Positions 34,262 to 44,845 of a DNA stretch of 64,000 nt are shown one piece after another; positions within the stretch are counted from its first letter, which is position 1; each line of letters begins with the position of its first letter. Under the pieces are notes generated by a model, which was not told the origin of the DNA, ran no database searches, and saw only the letters and a list, made by a program, of their open reading frames with translations. A program made the translations under genes and the position numbers. Source of the DNA: Hemicordylus capensis (lineage: Eukaryota; Chordata; Lepidosauria; Squamata; Cordylidae); the NCBI RefSeq assembly GCF_027244095.1, contig NC_069661.1, positions 193,535,501 to 193,599,500 on the forward strand, read 5' to 3'.

Positions 34262-34466
34262 CTTGGGGATGGGGCTGTAGTTCAGTGGTAGAGTGTCTGC
34301 TTTGTCTGCATAAGTTCCCAGGACCATCAATCCATGGTATCTCCAGGCAAGGCTGGAAAAGACTCCTGTTTGAAACCTTGGAGAACAACTGCAGGTCAGA
34401 GTAAATAATACTGAGCTAGATGAACCAATGGTCTGACTCTGTATAACACAGCTTCCTATGTACCTA
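34262..34466 (+). mobile_element. tRNA-Ala-derived SINE with CR1-like tail, copy 2
   Basis: TGGGGCTGTAGTTCAGTGGT (A box), GTCTGCTTTG and CAATCCATGGTATCTCC (decayed B box) are followed by GAGCTAGATGAACCAATGG and CAGCTTCCTATGTACCTATG. The tail keeps the CR1-type end. It is more diverged in the B box than the copy at 3748. Confidence 0.85.
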
Positions 34467-34469
34467 TGA

Positions 34470-34645
34470 ATTCAATTAGGAGACTTGGTTCCATTCAGCC
34501 AAGAAGCTCACTGGAGTTATATTTGTCAAGTCATTGTCTATTGGTCGAAACTGCTATGAGGATAAAATGAGATAACCCAATGTATACTTGTCCTGAGCTA
34601 CTGCAGATGAAATAATGTATAAAGCATCACTGTTATTATCAGTAC
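34470..34645 (+). mobile_element. Diverged tRNA SINE fragment
   Basis: CCATTCAGCCAAGAAGCTCACT, then GATAAAATGAGATAACCCAATG and CCTGAGCTACTG, follow the body and tail order of the SINE at 41396-41628. The tRNA head is missing. Confidence 0.6.
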
Positions 34646-34884
34646 TAAAGGATTTGTTTCTGTAGCCTTTTCCAGTCATTATACAGTGGGTTATGCTGTA
34701 CCTGGGTAGAGAGAGAATGGAAGTTTATTGACTAGTCCTGCCCCCGCAGGACTAACGTGCTCTGTAGTAATGCCTTCCCAGCATCCCTGAGTTTAACATT
34801 TGTCTGAGGAAGGCAGAAGTGAACCTAGGGGGCATGTCTTCTGAATGATTTAAAACCCTGGGATTCTAAATCTCACAGAGGTAG
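34646..34884. other. Unique sequence
   Basis: No recognisable element is seen. Confidence 0.4.
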
Positions 34885-34998
34885 TGTTGCTTATTATTAT
34901 TGATTGTAATCTGTCATATTGTGTTTTAGCATTGTTTTATTGACGTATTGTGTATATTTGTTGCTACCATTTCTGCTGGCCAATGGCCATAATAAAAC

Positions 34999-35039
<41 letters not shown>

Positions 35040-35042
35040 GTG
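34885..35042 (+). mobile_element. LINE-like 3' tail with (GAT)n
   Basis: TTTCTGCTGGCCAATGGCC, ATAATAAAACTGATG and a (GAT)n run at 34999-35040. It is probably the 3' end of a LINE of unclear clade. Confidence 0.5.
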
Positions 35043-35194
35043 TTGCTGAGTTCAGTATTGTTCTCTTTAGACAAATGCTGAACCTGTGGATTACAAGGGG
35101 CATGCCCATGGAGTGAGGGTGTGTTGGGGTTTGTGATTATTTAGCCAAGCTCCAAGGAAGCTGGCACTCCAGTTTCACTCCAGTTTCAGAGTGG

Positions 35195-35590
35195 AGAGTT
35201 TAGTTGTTGCACGCATGGAGGAACACGCATGGAGACCACTGTAGAGTCTAAACTAAATAGGTTTATTAGTGAAATACATTTGGGATAGGAAAGACCTATT
35301 CTATCTATCAGCTACATAATGAAGAGGTAGGGAGAGCGAGAGAGATGTTTCGATCTTCTCTCTAGGAGGAAAGGAAGAGGACTGACTCACTACAGGAAGT
35401 ACCCGAAGAGTCAAAGCAGGGGTCATAGAGTTGAGGAAATCAGGGACAGGTAAAGGAGACCCTCACTAGCTACCTCTACTCCCAATGCCCCAGGATTGCC
35501 CCAATGCTCGAATGTCATTAGGATAGTTGGTGCAAAAGGTCAATGCACTAGAAGTCTGTATCCAACAGAGGGAGTATGTGGCTAGCCAGC
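35195..35590 (-). mobile_element. LTR-like repeat, copy 2 (fossil)
   Basis: The minus-strand relative of 16918-17270, with the same blocks in the same order and an AATAAA near its 3' end. The two copies are diverged and opposite in orientation, so they are separate old insertions and not a pair around one element. Borders are approximate. Confidence 0.45.
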
Positions 35591-36745
35591 ATGCTTCTGT
35601 TCCTCCTCTACCTGAATACCGCATTCCCGGTTGTATAATGACCAAAGTGAGCTTTTATTTCTCATCCATTTCCTTATGCTGGATCAAGAATGTTGTAAAT
35701 ACAGCTGTCATGAGTTTTGTCACATCCACCAGCTGTAAAGTTCAGTGCCTTAGACAACACAACTGCATCTGACTCAAGAATCCCCAAGTTCCCAGCCTTA
35801 CCAGTCAAATGCCAGAAGGCCAGAGTCTAGGGAAAGGAGATTGAAATGGTTTATTGCTTTGATTATCACTTTGTGGCACATGCTCCAGAAGGGTAAGGTC
35901 CATGAGAGGAAAGAGGAAGCCTCTACCCATGGGGAGTCAGGACAGGGATCCTTGGGAGAAGGGAGTTGTGTTTCTTAAGCTGGGGGTTTGCTTGCGTGAT
36001 TCATCACAGTCAGTCTCCGGTCCACCAATTCTCCTCCACAGTCTTTCTTTATCTAGTAGCTAGATGCATGTGCTAAAGTACATGCATAAAGTAATGAGTA
36101 GCTGCCGACCTCCCCATGTCATCTTCAGTTTGGCCATATCTATTTCTGGTTGAATTAGTCATGCCCAGGACACATAGGGAAGACTTCAGCACTGCACAAC
36201 TTACTGCCTATGATTTCTAAAATTCAAAATTCCATACTTCAAGATTTCAAGCGGAAAGTTGAACTATCATGTTGAGAATCTTTATTCATTTTCTTCCCTG
36301 GTCTTTAAATTAGCATCAAGCAGTAGCTAGCCAAAGGAGAGAAAACAAGTTATTCTCCATTGGTCTGTTTGCCCATTTATTTGTGTGAATTATGCAGAAG
36401 TTTAATTCTCTTGAATTGCTAGTAATAATAATTGGTTGCCTGTATTGTTTGATACAAACATTATACCTTCAGGCATGCTTCTCATCCAGTACAGGCTATA
36501 TCTTAGAATAAACAAATTGCATGAGTTTGCAAACATTATGACAGTTCTAACAAGACACCGAGTTATTATATCAGCATACAAAGAGTAAACAAGAATTAGC
36601 ATAGAACACAACTGTAATCTTAATGAGATCCAATAGTTGTAAACTTGATTTCCTTGATATGGAATCCTGTTCGGCACCTGGCAGATATACAGTAAGCACA
36701 ACAATTCTTCTGAGTTTCCCCATTTGGTCCAGTAACTCAGTAGCT
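35591..36745. other. Unique sequence
   Basis: No recognisable element or gene is seen. Confidence 0.4.
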
Positions 36746-37136
36746 GGGTGTGAAACTAGACAATACGTTAAGCCCATCATTAGTGCTGATGGGCTTAACT
36801 TTTGATTCAAAAATGGAAACTGACCTAGATTGGAATTCTAGGGGTGAAAAGGAGGCTTTTACGCCTTGCTTCTACCCAAATCCAGATTGGCCCTCCTTCT
36901 GCACTGGAAGCTGCTATTTCCCCTGGTGCCAATTAGATGTTTTGTTCCTTGTCAAAAAGCAGCTTCAGAGGGGCAAATCTGGTTTGGGACCATGGTAAAG
37001 AGCTGAAGCCTCCTTCCTGCCATCGTGTCCCAATCCATACTGGCTCCCTCCCTTTCCACAACTGCTATTTTTGAAGGAAAAGTCAAGCCTGCCAGCATTA
37101 ACGAGGGGCTTAGCGTAATGTGCAGTTTTGGCCACA
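36746..37136. mobile_element. Unclassified foldback DNA element
   Basis: The two halves are imperfect inverted copies. The left end GACAATACGTTAAGCCCATC answers the right end, reversed, CACATTACGCTAAGCCCCTC; AACTTTTGATTCAAAAATGG answers GACTTTTCCTTCAAAAATAG. Each end also carries its own small palindrome (left 36767-36799: 13-bp perfect arms, 7-nt loop). No coding sequence or clear target duplication was found. Confidence 0.65.
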
Positions 37137-37419
37137 AGGCAACATGGATCCAATTTTGCAGATAATTTGCAGGCAAGCTCCCATAACTTGGGCTTGCTGC
37201 TTTGTCGCCAAACTTGACAAGACTGTAGTGATCTGTGATCAGATTTCTCTATTTAAAAAGGCAGGGTTGGGGGAAGCAGTGTGGGGACAGGGATGACAAA
37301 TTGGATCAGGATTGGATTGGTTTTCCCTGCATGCTGTTTTTCCTGATACAGATAGCTACTCTCCACTAAGGCATTTGCCCATTATAAATATATGTAAGTT
37401 TTACCCCTGTGGAACAACT

Positions 37420-37421
<2 letters not shown>
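37137..37421. other. Unique sequence
   Basis: No recognisable element is seen. Confidence 0.4.

Positions 37422-37504
<83 letters not shown>
37422..37504. repeat. Compound (GT)n(GA)n microsatellite
   Basis: About 24 GT units, followed directly by about 17 GA units. Confidence 0.98.
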
Positions 37505-37507
<3 letters not shown>

Positions 37508-38035
37508 CAGGCAAGAAAACAGTATGGGGGAAAATTCTTCCTCAGTGTAATGGCCATAATTCAAGTTGCTTTCACATTTAAAAAAATAACATATGGGAGA
37601 AATTATTCCTGGATCTTTCACATCCTGTATAGCTTGGCCCTCAGTCCCTAAAATCTATTTATTAACTTGGTCTGTAAGGCTTGTTTTTAAAAAGGAAAAA
37701 TGCATCTGTATGTTTTCATGTGAAAACAAAGCTTGCATTTGTGTTCTTTGTTGTATTTCATATTTCATGGCCATGTGCTACATTACCCCACATTCTAGGT
37801 GTAACCATCTCAGTCTAGATGTTGACAGGTATGTGTGTGCATTCTGTTTAGGAAAGGAGAGGAAGTTGAGAGCAGCAATACAGTGATGCTGCTTGATGGT
37901 ATTGCAATGAATTTGGGGTTATGATGGTGATGTTCCTACCCTAGACTAATGTCTACCTAGTGCCTAATTTACCATTGAAGGACAAGGTGTAGAAGTGCAT
38001 TAGTAGTATCTCAACCCCAGTTGTATTTGGATGAA
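37505..38035. other. Unique sequence
   Basis: No recognisable element is seen. Confidence 0.4.
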
Positions 38036-38720
38036 ACAGATTCCATCTTGCTCCCCATATTCTTTAATACTGACATGAAATTGCTGGGAGAGAGTGCTGG
38101 ATTTAGGCACATGCTAAGTAATTTACAGCTTAGGGCCTTATATTATGAGGGGTCTCTGAATTTTTTAAAAAAGACTAAATTTCAAGTTTTATATAATGTG
38201 ATTTCATTTAAAGGTATTTCTAATGCAAATAGGATTAATGCAAGATAACTATTTTTGTTAAGATTATTAGTTTTTTGTTACATCTTTGCCAAGTAAAAAT
38301 AAAGTTTTATTGTTTCTGTTTTATTGCCCCCTTTGTTAGAATAATATCTTTTATAATGCTATGGGATCTTTTAAGTTTGATATCATTTAGGGCCTCAGCA
38401 TGTTATAATCCGTCCCTGTTGAGAGAGGTTTTTTTTTGAAGCCTGGGCAAATATATCATCAGTTGTTTTGCTATTATGGTCAATGGACTAATAAAATCTG
38501 ATTATATGTATCATCACATGATATATATCATCAGCTCTATACCCTATTTCCATCTTCTAATTCTAGGAATATGATGGAAAGTGAATTGTTGTTTGGAGGT
38601 CTGGATAAGGATGAGCAGAGTTAAATTTAATCCAGAGAAGATGGAGGTTTTATTGACTGAGGACTTGTCTAATCTGGTTGATGGTGTTTGACCATCTTGG
38701 CCAGGGTCACACTGCTGCTG
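38036..38720 (+). mobile_element. L2 LINE RT fragment split by a hAT element
   Basis: LLPIFFNTDMKLLGE at 38050-38095 matches the PILFNIYMKPLGE region after RT motif B. After the hAT element at 38092-38418, VKFNPEKMEVLLTEDLSNLVDG at about 38615-38690 matches the LKVNPSKTEVLL region. It is heavily decayed. Confidence 0.7.
38084..38426. mobile_element. Non-autonomous hAT-like element (327 bp)
   Basis: The element is 38092-38418. Its left end GAGTGCTGGATTTAGGC and reversed right end CAGGGACGGATTATAAC are similar. Flanks CTGGGAGA and TTGAGAGA agree at 6 of 8 bases. L2 sequence lies on both sides, which supports a single insertion. Confidence 0.6.
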
Positions 38721-38724
38721 GTCT

Positions 38725-39537
38725 GGTCCGGGGGGGGGGGGCGTGTTCTGCATTTTTTTAAAAAATTCTATAATTAAAAGTCTTTGAGGGACTTCCTCTA
38801 GACCGTGGGAGTGTCCGTGAAGGTTCCCCCTCCCCCCTCAACCTCCATCATCACTGTCACAGCCCATTTGGCTGATTTATTAGGCCTTTGTATGTAGGCG
38901 CAGCAGCTGTTTTGTCCACTGCTGTGCATGCGCAGTGGCCATTTAAAAATAAAAATAAATGGCTGCTGTGCATGTGCAGATGGCCTCTGTGAGGCCCTGG
39001 GCCATGCCAGGCCTTGCAGAGGCCATTTGCACATGTGCAGTGGCAGACAAAATGGCCGCTGTGCGAGTCTATGGAGATGATGAGGGAGGCGCAGCAGCCA
39101 CTTTTAATTTAAAAAAACAAAAAACGGTCGCTGCGCATGCACAAATGGCCCCTGCAAGGCCCTGGGCCATTCCAGGCCTCGCAGAGGCCATTTGTGCATA
39201 CGTGGCTGACAAAATGGCTGCCGTGCAAGTCTACGGAGGCCCGAACAGGCCTAATAAAGTGGCTGAATGGGCTGCGGTGGTGATGAGGGAGGCCGGCGGA
39301 GGGATGGGGAACCTTTGCGGACCCCTCCGTGGCCTAAAGGAAGCTCCCCGTACGGGCTAAAGGTTAATTTTTTTTTAAAAAAAAATCGTGAACCCCCCAT
39401 ACAGTTGGGGGGGGTTTCGGTCAGAGTTTGGACCAAACTGGAGGTGGTTCGGTTCTACCCCAGAACCATCGAACTGAACTGGTTCGACGTAGAACCAGAA
39501 CCACCTCGAACTATTCGCGCACCCCTACTGGGCATGA
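38725..39537. mobile_element. Foldback hAT element with internal tandem duplication
   Basis: The right end CGAACTATTCGCGCACCCCTA is the family terminus. The arms match as inverted copies (GTGTCCGTGAAGGTTCCCC at about 38810 and its inverse GGGGAACCTTTGCGGACCCC at about 39305). The interior carries two tandem copies of a roughly 165-bp unit (about 38958-39110 and 39125-39270) with GGCCATTTG-type arms around CCTGGGCCAT. The left terminal motif is missing. Left flank is L2, right flank is Gypsy. Confidence 0.75.
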
Positions 39538-40896
39538 GGTTGACAAAAAGGTGAATCAGAGAAAGTTTTTGGTGGCCAGGTATGGACAAACACACTGAAA
39601 ATTTAATCAGGCACTGTATGTCTTGTGCTTTATCTGGCAAATGACTTTTTGCACAAGACTTTTACCACCCCATTTACTTGGGGCTTAACCCAATGGTTTT
39701 GGGGGGAAATGTGCCCTGGATATAATGGGGCCTTTTGATAACCAACCCACAAAACAAAGATTTGTTATAGTAATGGTGGATTACTATTCCAGGTGGCCAG
39801 AAGATTCATTTGCTCACAACATTACTACAAACAAGGTGATTCCGGTCATGGCTGTAGTTTTTTTAAGAAAAGTTCTTCCTAAAGAACTAGTGACTGACAA
39901 TGGGACACAGCTTACCTCATTTGAAATTAAGCAATCCTTGCACAACTATGGAAAGACTCTTTCCTTGTACCATCCTCAAGGGAATAGCTTAGTGGAAAGA
40001 ATGAAAAGGTTAGTGAAGGAAAGTTTACAATGGGCTACTATGCAACAACAGCCCTGGAAAGAAGCAATCCATGAAACTTTATTTGCTTATCGAACTACTC
40101 CTCATTCTACTACAGGAAAATCTCTATTTGAACTGCTGAGAAGATGCAAAGCTACCACCAAAGTAATCAATGGCAAGAAGTAATAGGGCTTTCCATGCCA
40201 TCTCACCCTGAGGATGCAGATATTCATGATTGGGTAAGGGAGAAGCAACAAAAATATAAATTGTATGTAGATCAGAAACGAGGTGCAAAACAACAAACAT
40301 TTCAGGTGGGGAATTTTGTTCAAGTACAGCTGCCTTAAAAAATGAGAAAGGGATGTTTCTGATATTCTGGACAAAAAAAAATTGAAATCTGAGGAGATTC
40401 TGTCATATTGGATGAAAGAAATGGAACAGTTCGAGACTTTCAAGTGTGCATACTATGAGAAAAGAGGGAAGGGGGTCTGATAAGAGATGAACTGGAGAGG
40501 AACTTGATATTGCATCCAGTTTAGACCTCACAAATGAGGCTGATCAAAGTGATGGACAATCCTTGGTACCAGAAGAAAAATCACAAACAGCTCCTGTGCC
40601 AGATAATCCAATAATTAGAAGAAGTGTGCATGGCAAGAGACCACCTAAAAGACTTCAAGACTTTGTCACTAAATTTTAAATTAGTTAATCTGGTTGTTAT
40701 AAAGGGGAGGGATGTGTTGTATTCCATCTAGTAATCTTTTATGTTTTGTTATTTTAGAAGTTTGTCCCAGGCAGGATCCTGTAGAGAATGTGGTGAATGG
40801 AGTCAGAAAGAAAAAGGAGGGAAAGGAGAGGGAGAAAATGGAGTTGTTTCTGAATAAAGTCTTACTTAATCCAACATAAGACTACTTGTGTTTACA
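39538..40896 (+). mobile_element. Ty3/Gypsy LTR-retrotransposon fossil: integrase region and 3' LTR
   Basis: The 3' part of a Ty3/Gypsy element. The integrase zinc-binding neighbourhood lies at about 39570-39650 and the catalytic core at about 39725-40183, recognisable by VTDNGTQLTS, YHPQGNSLVERM and a PWKEAIHETLFAYRTTPHST-type region. A purine-rich tract (AAAGGGGAGGGA) precedes the likely 3' LTR at about 40713-40896, which begins TGTG, ends TTTACA and contains AATAAA. The 5' portion (gag, protease, reverse transcriptase, 5' LTR) is absent. The element is broken and moderately old. Confidence 0.82.
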
Positions 40897-41217
40897 AGGG
40901 AAGCAGCTATAAAACAAAGGGTTATTCTGATGAACACCTCTTGCTCACCATTAAGGATGTGCTCATATTCATCAGCACAAGCTTTAGTGATGTTGGGTCA
41001 GGTGTATTCTTGCTGTGGCCTGAATGTGATTGCATGTAGGGATTCTTGTTCAATTTAAATGACTTACAGTGATTTTTAAAATATGCTGTTATAGAATATT
41101 ATTCCACATAATTAATTAGCCACTTACATTGTATCTAAATGTAGTCTAATACATGTAGGAATATTTCAGCAGTCCTTACATCTATTGTTGTCATGGAAAG
41201 AAAATGAGTATATTATC
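40897..41217. other. Unique sequence
   Basis: No recognisable element is seen. Confidence 0.4.
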
Positions 41218-41330
41218 TTTATTTATTCATTGTTACATTTTTATTCTGCCTCAAACATCCAGTCTCTAAGCAGTGTAGTCAAGTAAAAAATGTTGTTAAA
41301 AAACCCCAAAACAAATCAAGCGTAATGTCC
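41218..41330 (-). mobile_element. L2 LINE 3' tail
   Basis: A TTTATTTATTCATTG run, then TTTTTATTCTGCCTCAAAC and CCAGTCTCTAAGCAGTG, the reverse of an L2 end. Confidence 0.65.
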
Positions 41331-41395
41331 ACTTTAAGAATATATTGGGAAGCCTATTGCACACAAGCCCCCCAAAACCAAAAGTTGAATTGTTA

Positions 41396-41628
41396 TTGAG
41401 AGCCAGCGTGGTGTAGTGGTTAGAGTGCTGGACTAGGACCGGGGAGACCCGAGTTCAAATCCCCATTCAGCCATGAAACTAGCTGGGTGACTCTGGGCCA
41501 GTCACTTCTCTCTCAGCCTAACCTACTTCACAGGGTTGTTGTGAAAGAGAAACTTAAGTATGTCGTACACCGCTCTGGGCTCCTTGGAGGAAGAGCGGGA
41601 TATAAATGTAATAATAATAATAATAATA
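41396..41628 (+). mobile_element. tRNA-derived squamate SINE, near full length
   Basis: The head reads GCGTGGTGTAGTGGTTAGAG (A box) and CCGAGTTCAAATCCCC (B box). The body is CTGGGTGACTCTGGGCCAG..CACAGGGTTGTTGTG. The tail is CTGGGCTCCTTGGAGGAAG, GCGGGATATAAATG and (TAA)n. The good state of its promoter boxes makes it one of the youngest SINEs in the window. Confidence 0.9.
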
Positions 41629-44439
41629 ACCCACACATCTACAATCATGTTGGGGGCGGGGGGGAATAGGGAGGAGCTTACTATTGGTATTTGGTTTTCC
41701 TTTGTGAAACTCATCCAGGTTTCATATATTCACCAAATAAGGGCGGGGGGAGCCTTTTGCCTAGCATTAAAATGAGAGGTTTTGGCACTTTGCAGCTGAA
41801 CAGCTTGTGCCACCAATCAGTTTGACAAAAGCTCTTCTGCCTAAATGTAGATAAGTGGATCATATTCGCAAGACCTGACTATCCCCCAGTTTAATAAATG
41901 AGCTGGTCCTGTTAATGTACAATATTCCTTAGCTTCCTTCTGGTTCAGGTTCCAATTTTTTTTTTTTTTAAAGAGAATAGTCTAACCATTTAAATTGGTT
42001 AGCATTTGGGACTGAGAATACAGCTTGTTTTCTTTCAGCTGTATCCCTAATAGAACACTTGACTGCCAGAATGGCAATAGAAAAGTTTGAGCTTAAGAAA
42101 CTTATTGAAAGCGCCTGGAGTATTCTCATCACTCCCCTAGATAAATCTCTAGTGAATTTTTTAATTCTGCCATCCACATGCCCATTTTTTACCATCATTA
42201 TAGCTTATGACTTCAAAAAACCATTTAGAAGCCTGGAACTCAGACTCGTCAGTACATAATTCTTTTGTACTGCAGATGTGTAGCCAAGAAGCTGCGTTGA
42301 TTCCCAGTGTTTCAGACCAATATATTTATAATCCTGCCATGTGCTAAAGGAATACAGATGCCGTGATGCATCCATTAACTTGACAATAAATCATCTCCTG
42401 ATGGCCTGTACTGTCTGCTACCACACTTGCATGAAAATATAATAAAACTATTTTCAGAAATGCAAGTTCATGCAAGTTAGATATGAGTGATTGTAGGCAC
42501 TAAATCTTGCCATGTGGTAATAGTTCTAAACTTGATTAAACTTCAGGTTTATAGATGTGATCCCAGGCTCTAACAATGTCAGATATGTGTGTTTTGAGGG
42601 AAATTTTGAATTGGGAAAATTTTCAATGCAAATTTCTCCCTCATTTAAATACAATTTGCATTAAATTTTCTTTAAAAACCAATTACTCTACAAATCATTC
42701 TGATGCTCTAAATAAACCCTTCCACCATATTAATTTTTCTTTACAGTAATCTTAAAGGTTTCTCAAGCAGCTAAGTAGAAATTTTCAAAATGGAACATTT
42801 TGCATTGAAAAATAAAGTATACTATGGGAATTTTCCCCAGGAAATTTTTCCATTTGGAAAAATTTATTAACTCTTAAGTAAATAAGAGTTATTAATTCCA
42901 TGCTGCTCATTTTGTGTGTGTTGAAAGTATTTCTCTCTGGCAGCTGGAGTTCATACTGTATTTACCTGAATCCAAGATTAGTTTTTTCCAGGGTTATTTA
43001 ATTTTAGAAATTGGGGGGTTGTCTTAAATTCAGTCCTGTTCCTTTTGGATAAATAGAGGTATAACCTGTATTTAATCTTTTAAGGGGTTGACTTAAATTC
43101 AGAGTCATCTTCTATTGGAGAAAATAAAGGTAGTTCTTTACAGATATACAGCAATCTGTGAAACATTCCAAGACATACAGCAAGGGTCCATTGGCCAAAA
43201 TAGCATGAAATTCCTTATTCACAATTTCAAAGTCAAAGTTTCATCTGCTAGAATAGCATCCCCAAGACAACAACCTTTGATATCTGATAGCATGTACAGA
43301 AGGAACTAGGCTCTCCGAAGTGCAAATCTCAAATGTAGTCCAAAATTCAAATCTCATCCTCAAATACGTGCTTCTCTGCAATCGTTAAGTCTGACATCTC
43401 GTTTAGTTGCATGCCATAAATGGAAATGTCAGATCTAGAAATATTGTCAAAGTTGCCTTGTTTTTGCAGCATTTCAGTGGTGACACTTTGCTAGTTGAAG
43501 GGCAAGACGGACGGGTAATACCGGCTTGCTTTAACAAGAGCTTTAAGCAGCAGCACGATTCAGATTGCTTTGAAGAAAGCACAAAATTAATCTTCTTGTA
43601 GCTCTGTATGCGAGACACTGGCAGACAAGGCTACACTCAAAAGCTCTGTCTTGAACAGACTATAGATGTTGTGTCACATAAAAAACAAGATTTGGTGCCT
43701 CTTATGGCAGTGAGTGTGGAAGCTCCCTCTCCAGGGAGCAGTAAGCTGGACAATGCCCTTTCTGGCATTCAGCCATGGCAAGAGACATGCAACAATGCAG
43801 TAATGTAAATAGCCTCTTTGCAGTTGGTCTGTGAAATGCCTGGGTTGTTATTGAGTTTGTAAATAGCAAAAATAAAGAAGAAAAAAGCAGTCATCTTCAG
43901 CTTCTGTCCTTTCCCCCAGAGAATGAATATTGTGACACCTTGTTACATGTGTTCAAGTACTAACCATCTATTCATGCAATGTAGTGAGAAGGCAACAGCT
44001 GAGTGTCTCAGGCTATTGTTGAATCCATTGTTATTGATTTTAGTTTTTTTTAATGCCTGAATAAATTTAAAGAGACATATGGTTTTAAAAACTATTTTAT
44101 TTGTTATTTAAAGCTACTTCAAGGGTAGGGAGGAGATGGATGCAAATGAACGAACAGAACAAAATAAAAATGTATTATGCAGTCAGGGAAAATGTCAATT
44201 ATATGCAGTTTTATTTGTACATTGTTCAGCTGAGGAAGCAAATTAGAATTAGTATTGTGTAGTGTTATTCAACAGAAAACTGTTAAAAGCTAATTTGCAT
44301 GTGGAAAAATTTTAATTGGGCTGACCTCTGGTGTGGAACAATGACTGATAAGAGACGTTTAAAAAACAACAACACCAAAGCAAAAAGATTATTCTAGATT
44401 GTCCACCCATGCAAACACAGGGCACACAATCTAGCCAAA
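41629..44439. other. Unique sequence
   Basis: 2.8 kb with no recognised transposon. A near-palindrome CTAACCATTTAAATTGGTTAG lies at about 41982. 42330-42480 and 44200-44340 look like non-repetitive AT-rich DNA that could be conserved noncoding. A 64-codon frame at 43407-43601 has no known motif. Confidence 0.4.
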
Positions 44440-44845
44440 AATTAGCCTGCTTGTCACTAGAGACCCAAATGGGTTCTATGGCACAGAGTGTCTTCCATCA
44501 GCTGAGGCTGGTGTGCCAGCTGTGGCCTCTCTTAGAAAGTATGTGTGTGGTCACCATCATCCATGTTCTGGTAATCTCCAGTGTTGTCTTCTGCAATAGT
44601 AGTAACCACCATTTGTTAAAATGCAGCCAATAAACTACTAACTGGGACTGGTTGTTGGGAACACATCCTATTGGTGCTTAAGAGTTCCACTGGTCAGTTG
44701 CTGAGCACAGTTTGAAGCACCGGTGCCAGATTCACCTTAGGTCTTCTTTGCTCACTGCACTTCAGCCTCCAATGAACAGCTAGTCTCATAAGCTGCACTC
44801 CCTCTCTTGGATATGACTCGCCTGCATTTGTTTCCAAATAATGTC
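44440..44845 (+). mobile_element. L2 LINE C-terminal fragment
   Basis: GSMAQSVFHQLRLVCQLWPL and VVTIIHVLVISSVVFCNS match the L2 region after the RT (ARGAFxQLRLxxQLxP, VIHxLVTSRLDYCN). AATGCAGCCAATAAACTAC matches the QNAAxRLL block. It stops at the start of the next element. Confidence 0.75.

Noticed and set aside
41396-41470. Functional tRNA gene
   Set aside because: The A and B boxes belong to a SINE head and no closed cloverleaf is evident.
43407-43601. Possible exon (TTTTTGCAG followed by an open frame)
   Set aside because: There is no matching donor site, no protein family resemblance, and frames are open on both strands.
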